Of a stretch of 64,000 nucleotides of DNA, positions 29,008 through 38,088 are shown piece by piece. The notes beneath the pieces were generated by a model. The model did no database searches. It saw nothing but the letters and a program-made list of their open reading frames with translations, and was not told the origin of the DNA. The stretch covers positions 107,776 to 171,775 of the forward strand of contig NZ_PPTQ01000006.1 in NCBI RefSeq assembly GCF_003340345.1, given 5' to 3'. This DNA comes from Paraeggerthella hongkongensis. Lineage in GTDB: Bacteria > Actinomycetota > Coriobacteriia > Coriobacteriales > Eggerthellaceae. Position 1 is the first letter of the stretch, and each line of letters begins with the position of its first letter. The position numbers were made by a program, and so were the translations under genes.

Positions 29008-29822
29008 AAGGTGGTCGCTTCCGGTCGCTTTTGATATACCGAATCTTTCCTGTAGTCGAATCTTGCTCGGTCGCGGAGTATTTCCGCGTGACCAAGAATA
29101 AGGTAGCCCGAAACGGCTAAATGGCGGTACAAGTTGTCAAGAACCTGCTCACGAGTACGTTCGTCGAAATAAATGATAACGTTACGGCATATAATAAGGT
29201 CGTAGCGGCGGCGAAGAGCACCAGGATCGCAAAGATTTGCCTGCGCGAACGCCACGCGGCGGCGAATCGGGGCGGTTGCCGCATAGGTTTCCCCGGTGTG
29301 CGTGAAATAGTCCGAAAGCCAGTGCGACGGAACCTTTTCGACATGCATAGGGTGATACACCGCTTGGCGGGCTTTCGCAATGGCCGCACTTGAAACGTCG
29401 ACGCCCGTAATGCGCACTGGGGGAATAGCGTGATCGCGGCTATAGTCCTCCACGATCATAGACGCGGTATAGCACTCTTCGCCCGTGGAGCAACCGGCGC
29501 ATAGTATGTTCCAGGTACGACGCGGCCGAGAACGTTCCAGTTCAGGAAGCGCGACGGTACGCAAAAAATCGAACTGCTCCCGCCCGCGCAGAAAATACGT
29601 GTAGTGCGTCGTGGCAAGATCGATGAAGCGATTCGTTATCTCGGGATCGGCACCCCGCTCCACCATATCGAAGTAGGACGAAAACGAGACACACCCCAGA
29701 CGTTCCCGTTCGTGCGAGAGCCTACATTCAAGCAGCACGCGTTTGGACTGCATATTCAGCCCGAGCGTGCGGGATAAATACGTGCAGATTCTATCGAACT
29801 CTCTGTCGGTTAAGTGATCCAA
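29004..29822 (-). CDS. cheR: CheR-type receptor methyltransferase
   Basis: The 272-residue protein has a CheR N-terminal helical domain and an SAM-binding domain with [19 protein letters not shown] and the NVIIYFDE motif. It should methylate glutamates of the neighbouring receptor. It is the first gene of the overlapping operon; no cheB or cheY is found, and no flagellar genes are in the window. Confidence 0.9.
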   Translation of the reverse strand: MDHLTDREFDRICTYLSRTLGLNMQSKRVLLECRLSHERERLGCVSFSSYFDMVERGADPEITNRFIDLATTHYTYFLRGREQFDFLRTVALPELERSRPRRTWNILCAGCSTGEECYTASMIVEDYSRDHAIPPVRITGVDVSSAAIAKARQAVYHPMHVEKVPSHWLSDYFTHTGETYAATAPIRRRVAFAQANLCDPGALRRRYDLIICRNVIIYFDERTREQVLDNLYRHLAVSGYLILGHAEILRDRARFDYRKDSVYQKRPEATTL

Positions 29823-30169
29823 ACCTGTATTCCATTAATTACATAGGCACTCGAGTTTATACAGCTTAGCATGCTACGCACCTTGTTGCCAGAAGGAACC
29901 AACCCCTCGGGAAATCGAAGTCGCCAAGGCCGTCGTTTCCGTTGCACGAAAAGCATCCAAGAGCTCGCGAGCGCCCTGCCGCGCGCGAAGCACCTGGCAA
30001 CCATGCGCGCCCGTTCGCCCTGCCGAGCGCTCGCCCGCGGACACCGCGCCCTGCCGCGCGCGGCAAAGAATCGAGCATGGGAGTCGGGGAGTGCGCCCGC
30101 CCATCGGGTATGATGAAATGAACTCCGGCGGATGACGTCCCGGGCGCCCCAAGAAAAAGGACTCCGAAC
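29823..30169. other. Gene-free spacer
   Basis: The divergent promoter region of cheR and the methyltransferase. It is GC-rich and contains GCCCTGCCGCGCGCG twice (near 29978 and 30048). No credible coding frame. Confidence 0.4.
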
Positions 30170-30931
30170 ATGGAAACCAACCAGCCATCCATAATCGACC
30201 TGCTTATCGAGGCTCACGTGCACCTGGAAAGGCAAGGGCCGGGCAGCGATGACACGACGCGCCAAGCCTTGAGCTTCCTAGGCGAGCTTGACGGCTTCTC
30301 GAACGTAGCGGATCTAGGCTGCGGAAGCGGGCCGCAAACGCTCGAGCTTGCGCAGCACCTGACGGGAACCGTGGTCGGCCTCGACCTGTTCCCCCAGTTT
30401 ATCGACGTACTGAACGAACGCGCCGATCAACTGGGGCTCAAAGATCGGGTGCGAGGCATGGTTGGCTCGATGGACAACCTGCCTTTCGAGCAGGAGTCGC
30501 TCGATCTTATATGGTCGGAAGGTGCGGTCGACAACATCGGCTTGGAGAAGGGGCTTGCCCATTGGCGCCGCTTCCTTAAAAAGGACGGCTACGTTGCCGT
30601 AACGTGTCCTTCGTGGCTTACGAACCAGCACCCTGCCGTCATCGAGAAGTTCTGGACCGATGCTGGAAGCGGGCTGGATTCGATCAGCCACAACATCGCA
30701 GTCCTGCAGAACTGCGGGTATCGGCTCATCGCTTGCTTCACGCTACCGGAAAGCTGCTGGACCGACGAGTACTTCGCACCGCGCGAAACGGCGCTCGAAA
30801 AGCTGCTGGAAACGTACCCCGGCAATGAAACCGTGGCGGCGTTCGTGGCGGAAAACCGACGCGAAGTCGAGCTGTACGCAACGTACGGACGCCATTACGG
30901 GTACGTCTTCTACATCGGCAGGAAAGCCTAG
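30170..30931 (+). CDS. Class I SAM-dependent methyltransferase
   Basis: The 253-residue protein has the Rossmann motif VADLGCGSGPQTLELA, the acidic VVGLDLFPQF and the GSMDNLPFEQESLDLIW segment, as in small-molecule methyltransferases of the UbiE/Methyltransf_11 type. AAAAGGA precedes the start. The acceptor is unknown, and the neighbours give no clue. Confidence 0.85.
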   Translation: METNQPSIIDLLIEAHVHLERQGPGSDDTTRQALSFLGELDGFSNVADLGCGSGPQTLELAQHLTGTVVGLDLFPQFIDVLNERADQLGLKDRVRGMVGSMDNLPFEQESLDLIWSEGAVDNIGLEKGLAHWRRFLKKDGYVAVTCPSWLTNQHPAVIEKFWTDAGSGLDSISHNIAVLQNCGYRLIACFTLPESCWTDEYFAPRETALEKLLETYPGNETVAAFVAENRREVELYATYGRHYGYVFYIGRKA

Positions 30932-30993
30932 GGAATGCGCGGAACTGCCCGCATCCCGCCTTCCCGCACCTCAGCCATTCGCCCCGAAAGACG

Positions 30994-31067
30994 AAAACAG
31001 GCCGCCAGGTTCTACCCTGACGGCCTGCATCTTTCGTGGAGCCAACGAGCGGATTCGAACCGCTGAC
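30994..31067. repeat. 74-bp direct repeat, distal copy (att-like, partial tRNA-Thr)
   Basis: Identical over 74 bp to 33312-33385. It contains the tRNA-Thr terminator and the last about 32 nt of the tRNA up to the T-arm, then diverges. This is the pattern left by site-specific integration into a tRNA 3' end. Confidence 0.85.
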
Positions 31068-31107
31068 TTTGAAAGCAGACCTAAAGCCCCCGTTCCAGGC
31101 AATACCT

Positions 31108-31647
31108 TTACTTGGCTTTCATTGCCTGTAATCCCATTATGAACACTCCAGGAATACCAACGAGCGCTCCAGCGACAAGGGCAACGGGGTAGATAAAGAA
31201 GCCCAGCACCCAAAACAGCACGAGAGATATACCCTTGTCACGGCAAAAACTCAACAAGACAGACACGCCGAAGGGGAGGAAAAAGCATCCTAGCGCACCT
31301 ACCGCAGCAGCAAAGGGCGCGAAAGCAAGCTGATCGGGCGTGGTCGAGTAATTCGTCCAAACGTAGAATGCAAACACCCCCACTGCTGCGGCAAGAGCGA
31401 GCCCCGTCAGAAAACAGAAAGCAAAACGGCTCTTCGCCGCGCGCAAAGACCGATCTGCGTTTAATCGAGCTTCTCTCTCCGCAACCTCCCGATTCCTATT
31501 TCTCTCGGCCTCTTCCTCCATCATGGCAAGCCTTTCGAGTTCTCCAACTCCCGAAGGCACCGCTTTGGCAAGGCCGGTCGGCGAACCGCAATGGCGGCAG
31601 AACGCTGCACCATCTTGGATTTCCCTTCCGCATGCTCTACAGAACAT
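31108..31647 (-). CDS. Zinc-ribbon membrane protein of the tRNA-Thr element
   Basis: The 179-residue protein starts with a zinc ribbon (CRAC and CRHC, residues 3-20), continues with a charged helix, and has four hydrophobic segments in two hairpins at the C-terminus. Function unknown; the architecture is common for small bacterial membrane proteins of the zinc-ribbon group. It lies 19 nt downstream of a paralogue with the same layout, so both are likely co-transcribed. The ATG at 31647 is preceded by AAGGGG. Confidence 0.75.
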   Translation of the reverse strand: MFCRACGREIQDGAAFCRHCGSPTGLAKAVPSGVGELERLAMMEEEAERNRNREVAEREARLNADRSLRAAKSRFAFCFLTGLALAAAVGVFAFYVWTNYSTTPDQLAFAPFAAAVGALGCFFLPFGVSVLLSFCRDKGISLVLFWVLGFFIYPVALVAGALVGIPGVFIMGLQAMKAK

Positions 31648-31666
31648 CGCAACCCCTTCTCGTTTT

Positions 31667-32254
31667 TTAATCCAATGCCGCCGCAATCGATTCGACGCGA
31701 TCATGGCACGTTCGAACCTCACGCTTCGCAGCGCCGATCTTTGATTGCAGATAGAGAAAATACGGTATGGCCGCAAACGTAGTGAACATGAGGACGAACG
31801 CGAAGAGCAGAACCGCAAACGCAACCGTGAACACTATCGCAAAGCCGTGGGACATAGCGAAATCTTTTAAGGGCATAAAACCGAACGGAAACGCCGCAAA
31901 GACAAAGGTCAAGTTCGCGGTTCCGAACGCCGCATACTGCGCGTCGAGGTCTGGAAGCCCGGAAAAGTAAGCCCAGGAACCTTGCGCTGCAGCAAATCCT
32001 AAAATGATCGTCGCCACAAGACAGCTCAAACGGCGACCCCTCAACCTCTTCAGTTCGTCCTCGGCAAAACACGCTTCTCGATACGCTTCGTCCGCCTCTT
32101 TGCGCATACGCTCGCGCCGGGCGCGGCGACTGCTTAAATAGAATGCGGCTTCTTGCGGCGACGCTTGCGGTGACGGATCCGAAGCGCTCGCCCCACAGCA
32201 CGGGCAAAACGCCGACCCCTCCTCTATCCGCTCTCCACATGCCGGGCAGTACAT
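31667..32254 (-). CDS. Zinc-ribbon membrane protein, paralogue
   Basis: The 195-residue protein has an N-terminal zinc ribbon (CPAC and CPCC), a basic helical linker and four hydrophobic segments. It is similar in plan but diverged in sequence from its downstream neighbour. The start MYCPACG is chosen because the ribbon begins at once; the longer frame upstream has no supporting ribosome binding site. Function unknown. Confidence 0.75.
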   Translation of the reverse strand: MYCPACGERIEEGSAFCPCCGASASDPSPQASPQEAAFYLSSRRARRERMRKEADEAYREACFAEDELKRLRGRRLSCLVATIILGFAAAQGSWAYFSGLPDLDAQYAAFGTANLTFVFAAFPFGFMPLKDFAMSHGFAIVFTVAFAVLLFAFVLMFTTFAAIPYFLYLQSKIGAAKREVRTCHDRVESIAAALD

Positions 32255-32540
32255 ATCAATCCACGCTCCCTTCCGCCTCGTCGTGCCGCAGATTAGGTCC
32301 TTCGAGCGCGCCATCCCCTCGAAGCCAAAAAAGCCTCTATCGAAGCCTCGCCCGGACGGAAAAGCAACCTTTGGACACTCTTCACCCTTCCGTCTTCAAA
32401 GCCGATTTAATGCCAGGCCCACGCATTTGACTGCATCCATCAGCTCGCCGCAGCGTTCAGATCTTCCACATCTTTTCAAAACATTTGTATGGGTATTTTT
32501 GTACACCCACTTATAAGAGTTTATCACATAGGATTCCCGC

Positions 32541-32765
32541 ATGGGAACAATGAGCCTGGAAGACACTAGAGCAAGGATGGGCGACCGGATTCGAGAGCTT
32601 CGGAAAGCCGCCGGACTGTCGCAGCGCAAGCTCGCCCTCGTGATCGGCGCCGACAACACCTACATCTCGCGCCTAGAACGAGGAGCGATCGAAAACCCCA
32701 CGCTCAAGACCCTCCATCGCGTAGCGGGAGCGTTGGGCGTCGAAGTGGCAGATCTCCTAGCCTAG
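32541..32765 (+). CDS. XRE-family helix-turn-helix regulator
   Basis: The 74-residue protein is a complete HTH_3 domain (IRELRKAAGLSQRKLALVIGADNTYISRLERG, then ENPTLKTLHRVAGALGVEVADLLA). Such small regulators control mobile elements or toxin modules. It is divergent from the zinc-ribbon pair and could repress it; this is inference. Confidence 0.85.
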   Translation: MGTMSLEDTRARMGDRIRELRKAAGLSQRKLALVIGADNTYISRLERGAIENPTLKTLHRVAGALGVEVADLLA

Positions 32766-32984
32766 CCCTCCATCCTGCGATTCAGGACACAATATCGCAG
32801 TACGATCCCATCATCCTCCAAACGAAGACCGACAGCATGCTCCTGCTCGCAAACGCGGGAGGGAGACGACCGGAGTATGACCGATTGAAGGTGGCAACGA
32901 ATTAGATAAGCCCAAGATATATGATTGCGCTGATGCTTACTATATTTCGGGTGAAGTTGTTGACCACTCTTTGTATAACAAAAG

Positions 32985-33026
32985 AAAGCGCCGGAGGAAG
33001 TGATTTGCTCACCATTCGGGCGCTTT
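32985..33026. terminator. Hairpin between HTH gene and remnant
   Basis: AAAGCGCC pairs with GGCGCTTT around a 26-nt loop. The 32766-33126 spacer holds nothing else I can name. Confidence 0.4.
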
Positions 33027-33126
33027 GCTAATACGTACTCTAACAGGTATCACTTGATGGTGCAAACTTCTCCGCTACGAAAGAAAGGGCGTTCCCTAAG
33101 TTCATTTATCGCTACAACGTTCTTCA

Positions 33127-33311
33127 CTATGCGTTCTCAACGCCCTCGAACAACTCCGATACGGTCATGTTAAGTCCTGCCGCTATTCTCTCGATTGCGT
33201 CCAGAAAGATGCTTCTCCGTCCATGCTCAATCTGAACAACGAATGACCCGCTCAACCAAACCATTAGGGCAAATTTGTTCGTGGAAATCCTACTCACAGA
33301 TTTCGATATAA
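33127..33311 (-). pseudogene. Truncated XRE regulator cut at the repeat boundary
   Basis: About 58 residues read as the second half of an HTH_3 domain (VVQIEHGRRSIFLDAIERIAAGLNMTVSELFEG). The first helices, which should lie upstream, are replaced by the 74-bp repeat starting at 33312. This suggests the gene was cut when the element integrated or recombined. Confidence 0.65.
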
Positions 33312-33385
33312 AAAACAGGCCGCCAGGTTCTACCCTGACGGCCTGCATCTTTCGTGGAGCCAACGAGCGGATTCGAACCGCTGAC
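33312..33385. repeat. 74-bp direct repeat, tRNA-proximal copy
   Basis: Identical to 30994-31067. It overlaps the 3' half of the intact tRNA-Thr and its terminator. Confidence 0.85.
33318..33345 (-). terminator. Terminator after tRNA-Thr
   Basis: On the minus strand AGGCCGTCAGGGTAGAAC folds with CCTGGCGGCCT and is followed by a T-rich run. Confidence 0.8.
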
Positions 33386-33430
33386 CTACGCATTACGAGT
33401 GCGTTGCTCTACCAGCTGAGCCACGTTGGC
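33355..33430 (-). tRNA. tRNA-Thr (CGT)
   Basis: A 76-nt cloverleaf with encoded CCA, acceptor GCCAACG/CGTTGGC and the anticodon loop CTCGTAA. It serves as the integration site of the adjacent element. Confidence 0.95.
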
Positions 33431-33657
33431 ATACGGCCTCTTGCGAAGCGCGAACATGAAGTATACAGAAAGCCCGCTCACCTCGCAAGAGGGCTTTCGT
33501 GGATTTCTCGCAGGAATTTCCACAACCCGGCCTGCGTACAGGCGTGAAAGCAACAGCTTCCCCGCCAACCGGGAGCGCACCAGGCAGGCTGCTATACTGG
33601 AAACACCTTCGCGGGTCCATCGCAACGATGCGCCCCGTGCGAAAGAGAGGAGTCCTC

Positions 33658-34125
33658 ATGCTGTACGACAACGTCATGGTCCCCTACGACGGATCGGCCT
33701 CGGCCGACGCCGCGCTGGCCGAGGCCGTGCGCTTCGCCAAGGAAGACCCCGGCCTTACGCTGCACATCGTGCAGATCATAGACACGAACAAGCTGGTCAT
33801 CAACAGGTTGGAAGCGCAGAGCATAGTGGACGCAGCCGTGCCCGAAGGCATGCGCAAGGCGTTCGAGGAAGTAACGGCCGAAGCAAACGATCGTCTGCAT
33901 AGCCAGATCGATGGGATCATCGACGGCTTGATGAATCGCATCCGCATCGAGATCCTCGAAGAAACGCACCCCGGAACCCAAATCGTCTCGTACGCCGACG
34001 AATGCAACTGCGACCTCATCGTCATGGGATCGCGCGGGCTGGGCGCGCTGCGCGGCATTCTGGGCAGCGTGAGCAGCTACGTTCTTCGCGAGGCCCCCAT
34101 CCCCGTGCTGGTGGTCAAGGAATAG
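33658..34125 (+). CDS. Universal stress protein (UspA family)
   Basis: The 155-residue single UspA domain begins VMVPYDGSASADAAL and ends with the nucleotide-binding motif GSRGLGALRGILGSVSSY (G-x2-G-x9-G-S), so it is of the ATP-binding type. GAGAGGAG precedes the ATG, and TATACT stands further upstream. It is monocistronic. Role: stress adaptation, details unknown. Confidence 0.92.
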   Translation: MLYDNVMVPYDGSASADAALAEAVRFAKEDPGLTLHIVQIIDTNKLVINRLEAQSIVDAAVPEGMRKAFEEVTAEANDRLHSQIDGIIDGLMNRIRIEILEETHPGTQIVSYADECNCDLIVMGSRGLGALRGILGSVSSYVLREAPIPVLVVKE

Positions 34126-34215
34126 CGAAGCGCACAACGGCCGCGCGTTGATCGTTTGTTGGGATTCCCGTGCTATGCTTCGCCGCGTGCATGCCCATTA
34201 AAGCGAAAGAACCGT

Positions 34216-34917
34216 ATGAGAGCAGGACAGAAACCTACCGACGTCACCACCGTGCTTGTCGTGGACGACGAGCCCGATATCGTCGAACTATTGGAAGAAT
34301 ATTTGAGCGACCAGGGCTTTCATGTTCTTACCGCCAAAGACGGAGCAACGGCGCTCAAGCGGGCTCAGCAAAAGCCCGATCTCATCGTGCTTGACGTCGG
34401 CATGCCGGAAATGGATGGTTACACGGTATGCCGACGCATTCGCGAACACCTAAGCTGCCCTATCCTGTTCCTGACGGCTCGCGTGGAAGACGTCGACGCC
34501 CTTGAGGGGTTCGAGGCGGGTGCCGACGACTACGTGCTGAAGCCTTTTTCGCTAGCGGTACTGGGTGCCCGCATCCGTGCGCACCTCAATCGAGAGCAGC
34601 GACGCCAAACGAAAGCCGAAGTGCGCTTCGACGGCAACATCGTCATCGACTACAGCGCGCGCACCGTCAGCGTTGCGGGCAGCGCGGTCGAGCTGACGCG
34701 ACGCGAGTTCGACATTGTTTCATTCCTCTCCAAAAACTCTGGTCAAGTGTTTGAACGCGACAGAATTCACGAACGCGTCGGCGGTTGGGAGAACGAGAGC
34801 GACCCATCGGTCGTCACCGAGCACATCCGACGCATCCGCAAGAAACTGGCGAAGGCTGGAGCGGAAAACGACCCCGTCGAAACCGTGTGGGGAATGGGGT
34901 ACCGATGGCGCGCGTAG
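34216..34917 (+). CDS. OmpR/PhoB-type response regulator
   Basis: The 233-residue protein has a receiver domain (acidic DDEPD near the start, phosphoacceptor Asp in IVLDVGMPEMDGY, Lys in VLKPF) and a C-terminal winged helix (LTRREFDIVSFLSKN through VWGMGYRWR). Its stop overlaps the start of the histidine kinase by 13 nt. Shine-Dalgarno is weak at this ATG, but the receiver fold begins soon after. Confidence 0.93.
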   Translation: MRAGQKPTDVTTVLVVDDEPDIVELLEEYLSDQGFHVLTAKDGATALKRAQQKPDLIVLDVGMPEMDGYTVCRRIREHLSCPILFLTARVEDVDALEGFEAGADDYVLKPFSLAVLGARIRAHLNREQRRQTKAEVRFDGNIVIDYSARTVSVAGSAVELTRREFDIVSFLSKNSGQVFERDRIHERVGGWENESDPSVVTEHIRRIRKKLAKAGAENDPVETVWGMGYRWRA

Positions 34918-36557
34918 GTCGGGCCGGCGGCGCCGACGGCAAGCCCGTAGGCACGAGCAACGGCGACAACGGCGCGTCCGCGGGTGCGGCCCGCCTCGCG
35001 CAGCTGAGGGAACGCTGGCGCAACGCATCGCTCAAGACCTCGTTCATGGCGTACATGCTGTTGTTCCTGATTGCGGCGCTCGTGCTGTCCCTAACAACGT
35101 CAGCGCTGTTCGGCAGCCTGCAAAACGAAGCGACCGCCGATGCCTATGAAATATCGGGTCTCTACCTCTACGACAAGGAAACCGACTCCCTGGTGGCGGC
35201 GCGGTCGATCGAAGTCACGTCCGACAGCCGCCTGGCGTTCGTGCAAAGCGCACGCGACGGCATGCAGTCGATCGCGCGGGCTGAGCTGCCCGAAAGCACC
35301 GCCGTAGCGGACGCGAGCGACTACTCGTTCGTCTACGACTTCAACTACGAATCCAGCGGCAAGCAGGAAACGCCCGAGCTCACCTTCGGAACCGAAGCGA
35401 CGCTCGCGAACCTGCCCGCCTACGACGCATGGGCGCGCAAGCGATTCGACGCATGGCTGGCCGAGAACCCCGACAGCCCCTACGCTCCGCTCTTCTCCCT
35501 GAACACGGCCGAAGGTTCCGCGGCGGAAGGACCCATGACGTCGCCCGTCGGCTACTACCTCAGCACGCCGGCATCACCAAGCGCATTGGCTCTTTCCTCC
35601 CTGTTCGGGTTCTTGTCGTTTCTCATGTTCCCCTTGTGGTTCGGCGTGTGCATATTCGCCGCCGCACGCCGCTTTTTCCGCATGCGGCTTGCTCCGGGCC
35701 TTGCCGTGCTCGACAACGCCACCGAAAAAATAGCCAAGCAAGACCTCGATTTCACGGTGGCGCGCGGCCGCGACGATGAACTGGGAAGACTGGCTCAGTC
35801 GTTTGAAACCATGCGTGCTTCTCTGGCGGAATCGCAAAAAGCGCTGTGGCGCACGGCCGAGGAGAGAAAGCGCCTCAACGCTGCCTTCGCGCACGACTTG
35901 CGCACGCCGCTCACCATACTGAAAGGCAAGATCGAGCTTCTGGATACGCGCATCAAAGCGGGGACGGCGTCTCCCGAGCAGCTGGAAGCCTCGACGGCGT
36001 CGCTTTCGGCCCAGGTCGAACGGCTCGAACGCTACGTCGCGGCCATGAGCAGCCTCCAGAAGCTGGAGGATCGCGAACCCGAACGGTCCGACATCGCGTT
36101 CAGCCGCATAGCCGAACTGATCGAAGATGCCGGCAACGGCCTGGCTCGCTCGAACGAGGCGCGCTTCGCCCTGTTCGCCAGTCAGCGATGCGCATGCGAG
36201 CAGCCTTCGATGCGCGTTGACGGCTCGCTCGTAAGCGAAGTGGCAGAGAATCTTCTAGCGAACGCCTTCCGTTACGCATCGAAAACCGTGTCCGCGCGCC
36301 TGGACGTCCGGCCGACAGAACACGAAGGCTGTGAAGAACTCGTGCTCATCGTGGACGACGACGGGCCGGGCTTCTCATGCGCGGCCCTGAAGAACGGCTG
36401 CGCGCCGTTCTTCAGCGAGACTCCGTCGAAAGAGCGATTTGGCCTGGGGCTCAACATCAGCAGCCTGCTGTGCGACAAGCATAGCGGATCGCTCACGCTC
36501 GAAAATCGCCCCGAAGGAGGCGCGCGCGTGACGGCGCGGTTCGCATGCCGACCTTGA
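34905..36557 (+). CDS. Sensor histidine kinase
   Basis: The 550-residue protein has two membrane segments (about 48-70 and 230-255) flanking an extracellular domain of about 160 residues, then HAMP, a HisKA box (AFAHDLRTPLTILKGK) and an HATPase with NLLANAFRYASKT, DDDGPGF and GLGLNI. It is coupled to the upstream regulator by overlap, with GGAATGGGG before the start. The signal is unknown. Confidence 0.92.
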   Translation: MARVGRAGGADGKPVGTSNGDNGASAGAARLAQLRERWRNASLKTSFMAYMLLFLIAALVLSLTTSALFGSLQNEATADAYEISGLYLYDKETDSLVAARSIEVTSDSRLAFVQSARDGMQSIARAELPESTAVADASDYSFVYDFNYESSGKQETPELTFGTEATLANLPAYDAWARKRFDAWLAENPDSPYAPLFSLNTAEGSAAEGPMTSPVGYYLSTPASPSALALSSLFGFLSFLMFPLWFGVCIFAAARRFFRMRLAPGLAVLDNATEKIAKQDLDFTVARGRDDELGRLAQSFETMRASLAESQKALWRTAEERKRLNAAFAHDLRTPLTILKGKIELLDTRIKAGTASPEQLEASTASLSAQVERLERYVAAMSSLQKLEDREPERSDIAFSRIAELIEDAGNGLARSNEARFALFASQRCACEQPSMRVDGSLVSEVAENLLANAFRYASKTVSARLDVRPTEHEGCEELVLIVDDDGPGFSCAALKNGCAPFFSETPSKERFGLGLNISSLLCDKHSGSLTLENRPEGGARVTARFACRP

Positions 36558-36651
36558 ACTCGACCTATAGTTTACGCGACGTTGATCGGGAGTAGATATT
36601 TGGCTCGTAGCATCTGATGCAAGCTAATCGCACCAGAGAATCGAGACACCC

Positions 36652-37437
36652 ATGGACGACATCACCGCACTGCATCGAACCATCGCGCCAGGCGCCTCGT
36701 CGCAGTTCCCTCCCTGCGCCGCAAGCGCCGCTGCAGCTGCCGCTCGCGCGCGGCAGCTGCAAATAGCGAAGCGCGCGGCGTTCATCGTTGCCCTGCTGGC
36801 CTGCTCCGCAGGCTTGATTGCGCTCTGCGTTCGCTTCGGCCCCGAAGCTTTGACGTTCGTATCGGATACCGAGCGCTTCCGCGCATGGGTGGAAGGCATG
36901 GGAATCGGGGGGCGCATCGCGTTCGTCGCGGCGAACGCCGCTCAAGTGGTGCTAGCCTTCCTTCCCGGCGAACCGCTTGAACTCGCGGCCGGATACGCGT
37001 TCGGCACGGTCGAAGGCACCCTGTGGTGCCTGGTGGCAAGCGCGATCGGAACCGGCCTTGCCCTGCTGCTCACCCGCACCTTCGGCATGCGCGTCGTGAG
37101 GCTGTTCTTCCCTCCCGAGAAAATTTCGGAAGTCAAATGGCTGCAAGACACGCGACGGTTCGAGCTGGTGCTGTTTCTGGTGTTCCTTGTTCCCGGAACG
37201 CCGAAAGACCTGCTCACATACGTTGCCGGATTGGGAACGAGCCCGGCGTGGCGCATCGTGGCACTCACGACCGTAGGACGCATTCCGTCTATCGTTTCGT
37301 CTACGCTCGTAGCCGGGGCGGTGGGCAGCGGCAACTACGCCGCAGCGGCCATCGTGGCTGCCATCACCGTTGGCCTGGCGGGAATCGGCGTGCTCGCCTA
37401 TCGGCACGTCACGCGAACCAAAACCGAAACCGTGTAG
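36652..37437 (+). CDS. VTT-domain (TVP38/TMEM64-like) membrane protein
   Basis: The 261-residue protein has an Ala-rich cytoplasmic N-terminus and about six membrane segments. The VTT/SNARE-associated core is readable as FLPGEPLELAAGYAFGTVEG and FLVFLVPGTPKDLLTYVAG. Such proteins are now viewed as lipid scramblase-like; the physiological role here is unknown. Confidence 0.85.
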   Translation: MDDITALHRTIAPGASSQFPPCAASAAAAAARARQLQIAKRAAFIVALLACSAGLIALCVRFGPEALTFVSDTERFRAWVEGMGIGGRIAFVAANAAQVVLAFLPGEPLELAAGYAFGTVEGTLWCLVASAIGTGLALLLTRTFGMRVVRLFFPPEKISEVKWLQDTRRFELVLFLVFLVPGTPKDLLTYVAGLGTSPAWRIVALTTVGRIPSIVSSTLVAGAVGSGNYAAAAIVAAITVGLAGIGVLAYRHVTRTKTETV

Positions 37438-37463
37438 TTATTGAGAATAGTTACTGATAACTA
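37435..37463. promoter_or_regulatory. Dyad TAGTTAT-N15-ATAACTA upstream of the encapsulin operon
   Basis: Perfect 7-bp arms with further A/T-rich symmetry inside (TTGAGAATAGTTACTGA). Its place before an iron-storage operon suggests an iron-responsive repressor site (Fur or DtxR type), but it does not clearly match either consensus. Confidence 0.4.
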
Positions 37464-37600
37464 CCGATTCGTAACCTCTCTTCTCGAACGAAGAGCGTAT
37501 GATGACGACAAGAAGTTCACTGAAGTCGTCACCAACGAGCGCTATGGCCACAGCGCAACCGGCCAGCTCATCGGAGCGACACAAGGAGAGAGAGGCCCCT

Positions 37601-37972
37601 ATGCCCAGTTTCGCTAATCCGTTTGCCGGCAACGTCGACCGCAAAATGACCAACGCCGAGCTCATGCAGGCACTGCGCCTTGACATCGCAGGAGAGCTTG
37701 AGGCTATTTACCTGTACGAATCCCACTACCTGGCCACCGACGATCCCGCGGCTAAGGCCGTGCTGGCCGACATCCGCGACGAGGAGAAGGCCCACATGGG
37801 CGAGCTCATCACGCTGATGCGCCATCTGGATCCGAAGGAAACCGAATTCTTCCTGGACGGCGAAGGCGAAGTTCAGGAGATGCTGGAAGACCTGGGCATC
37901 AAGACGGACGGCCAGATTGCGCCGGCGCCCGCCGAACCCGCAGCAGCTCCTACGGTGGGCGATCTTTCCTAA
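37601..37972 (+). CDS. Encapsulated ferritin-like cargo protein
   Basis: The 123-residue protein has a two-helix ferritin-like domain (about 15-95) with the metal ligands of the EncFtn type in DIAGELEAIYLYESH and DEEKAHMGELITL. An Ala/Pro-rich linker leads to a C-terminal TVGDLS, which resembles the encapsulin targeting peptide (T-V-G-x-L). It should oxidise Fe(II) inside the shell encoded 116 nt downstream. AAGGAGAG precedes the ATG. Confidence 0.9.
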   Translation: MPSFANPFAGNVDRKMTNAELMQALRLDIAGELEAIYLYESHYLATDDPAAKAVLADIRDEEKAHMGELITLMRHLDPKETEFFLDGEGEVQEMLEDLGIKTDGQIAPAPAEPAAAPTVGDLS

Positions 37973-38088
37973 CCTTGCCACCTGTGCGAAAGGGGCCCGC
38001 CCTTCCGCCGACGACCCAGCAAGGCAGTCGGCTTTGCTTTCTGCCTTGCGCGTAGCCGCACGCTTTCCCAAATCGAAAGGAGTTCGAT

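Larger units (their letters stand above)
31068..33385. mobile_element. 2.3-kb insertion at tRNA-Thr without integrase
   Basis: Bounded by the 74-bp direct repeats. It contains two tandem zinc-ribbon membrane proteins, one intact XRE regulator and a truncated XRE remnant. No recombinase gene is seen in any frame, so this is a remnant or a satellite that uses another element's integrase. Confidence 0.7.

Noticed and set aside
30994..33430. Integrase inside the tRNA-Thr element
   Set aside because: All frames between the repeats were read; none has recombinase features.
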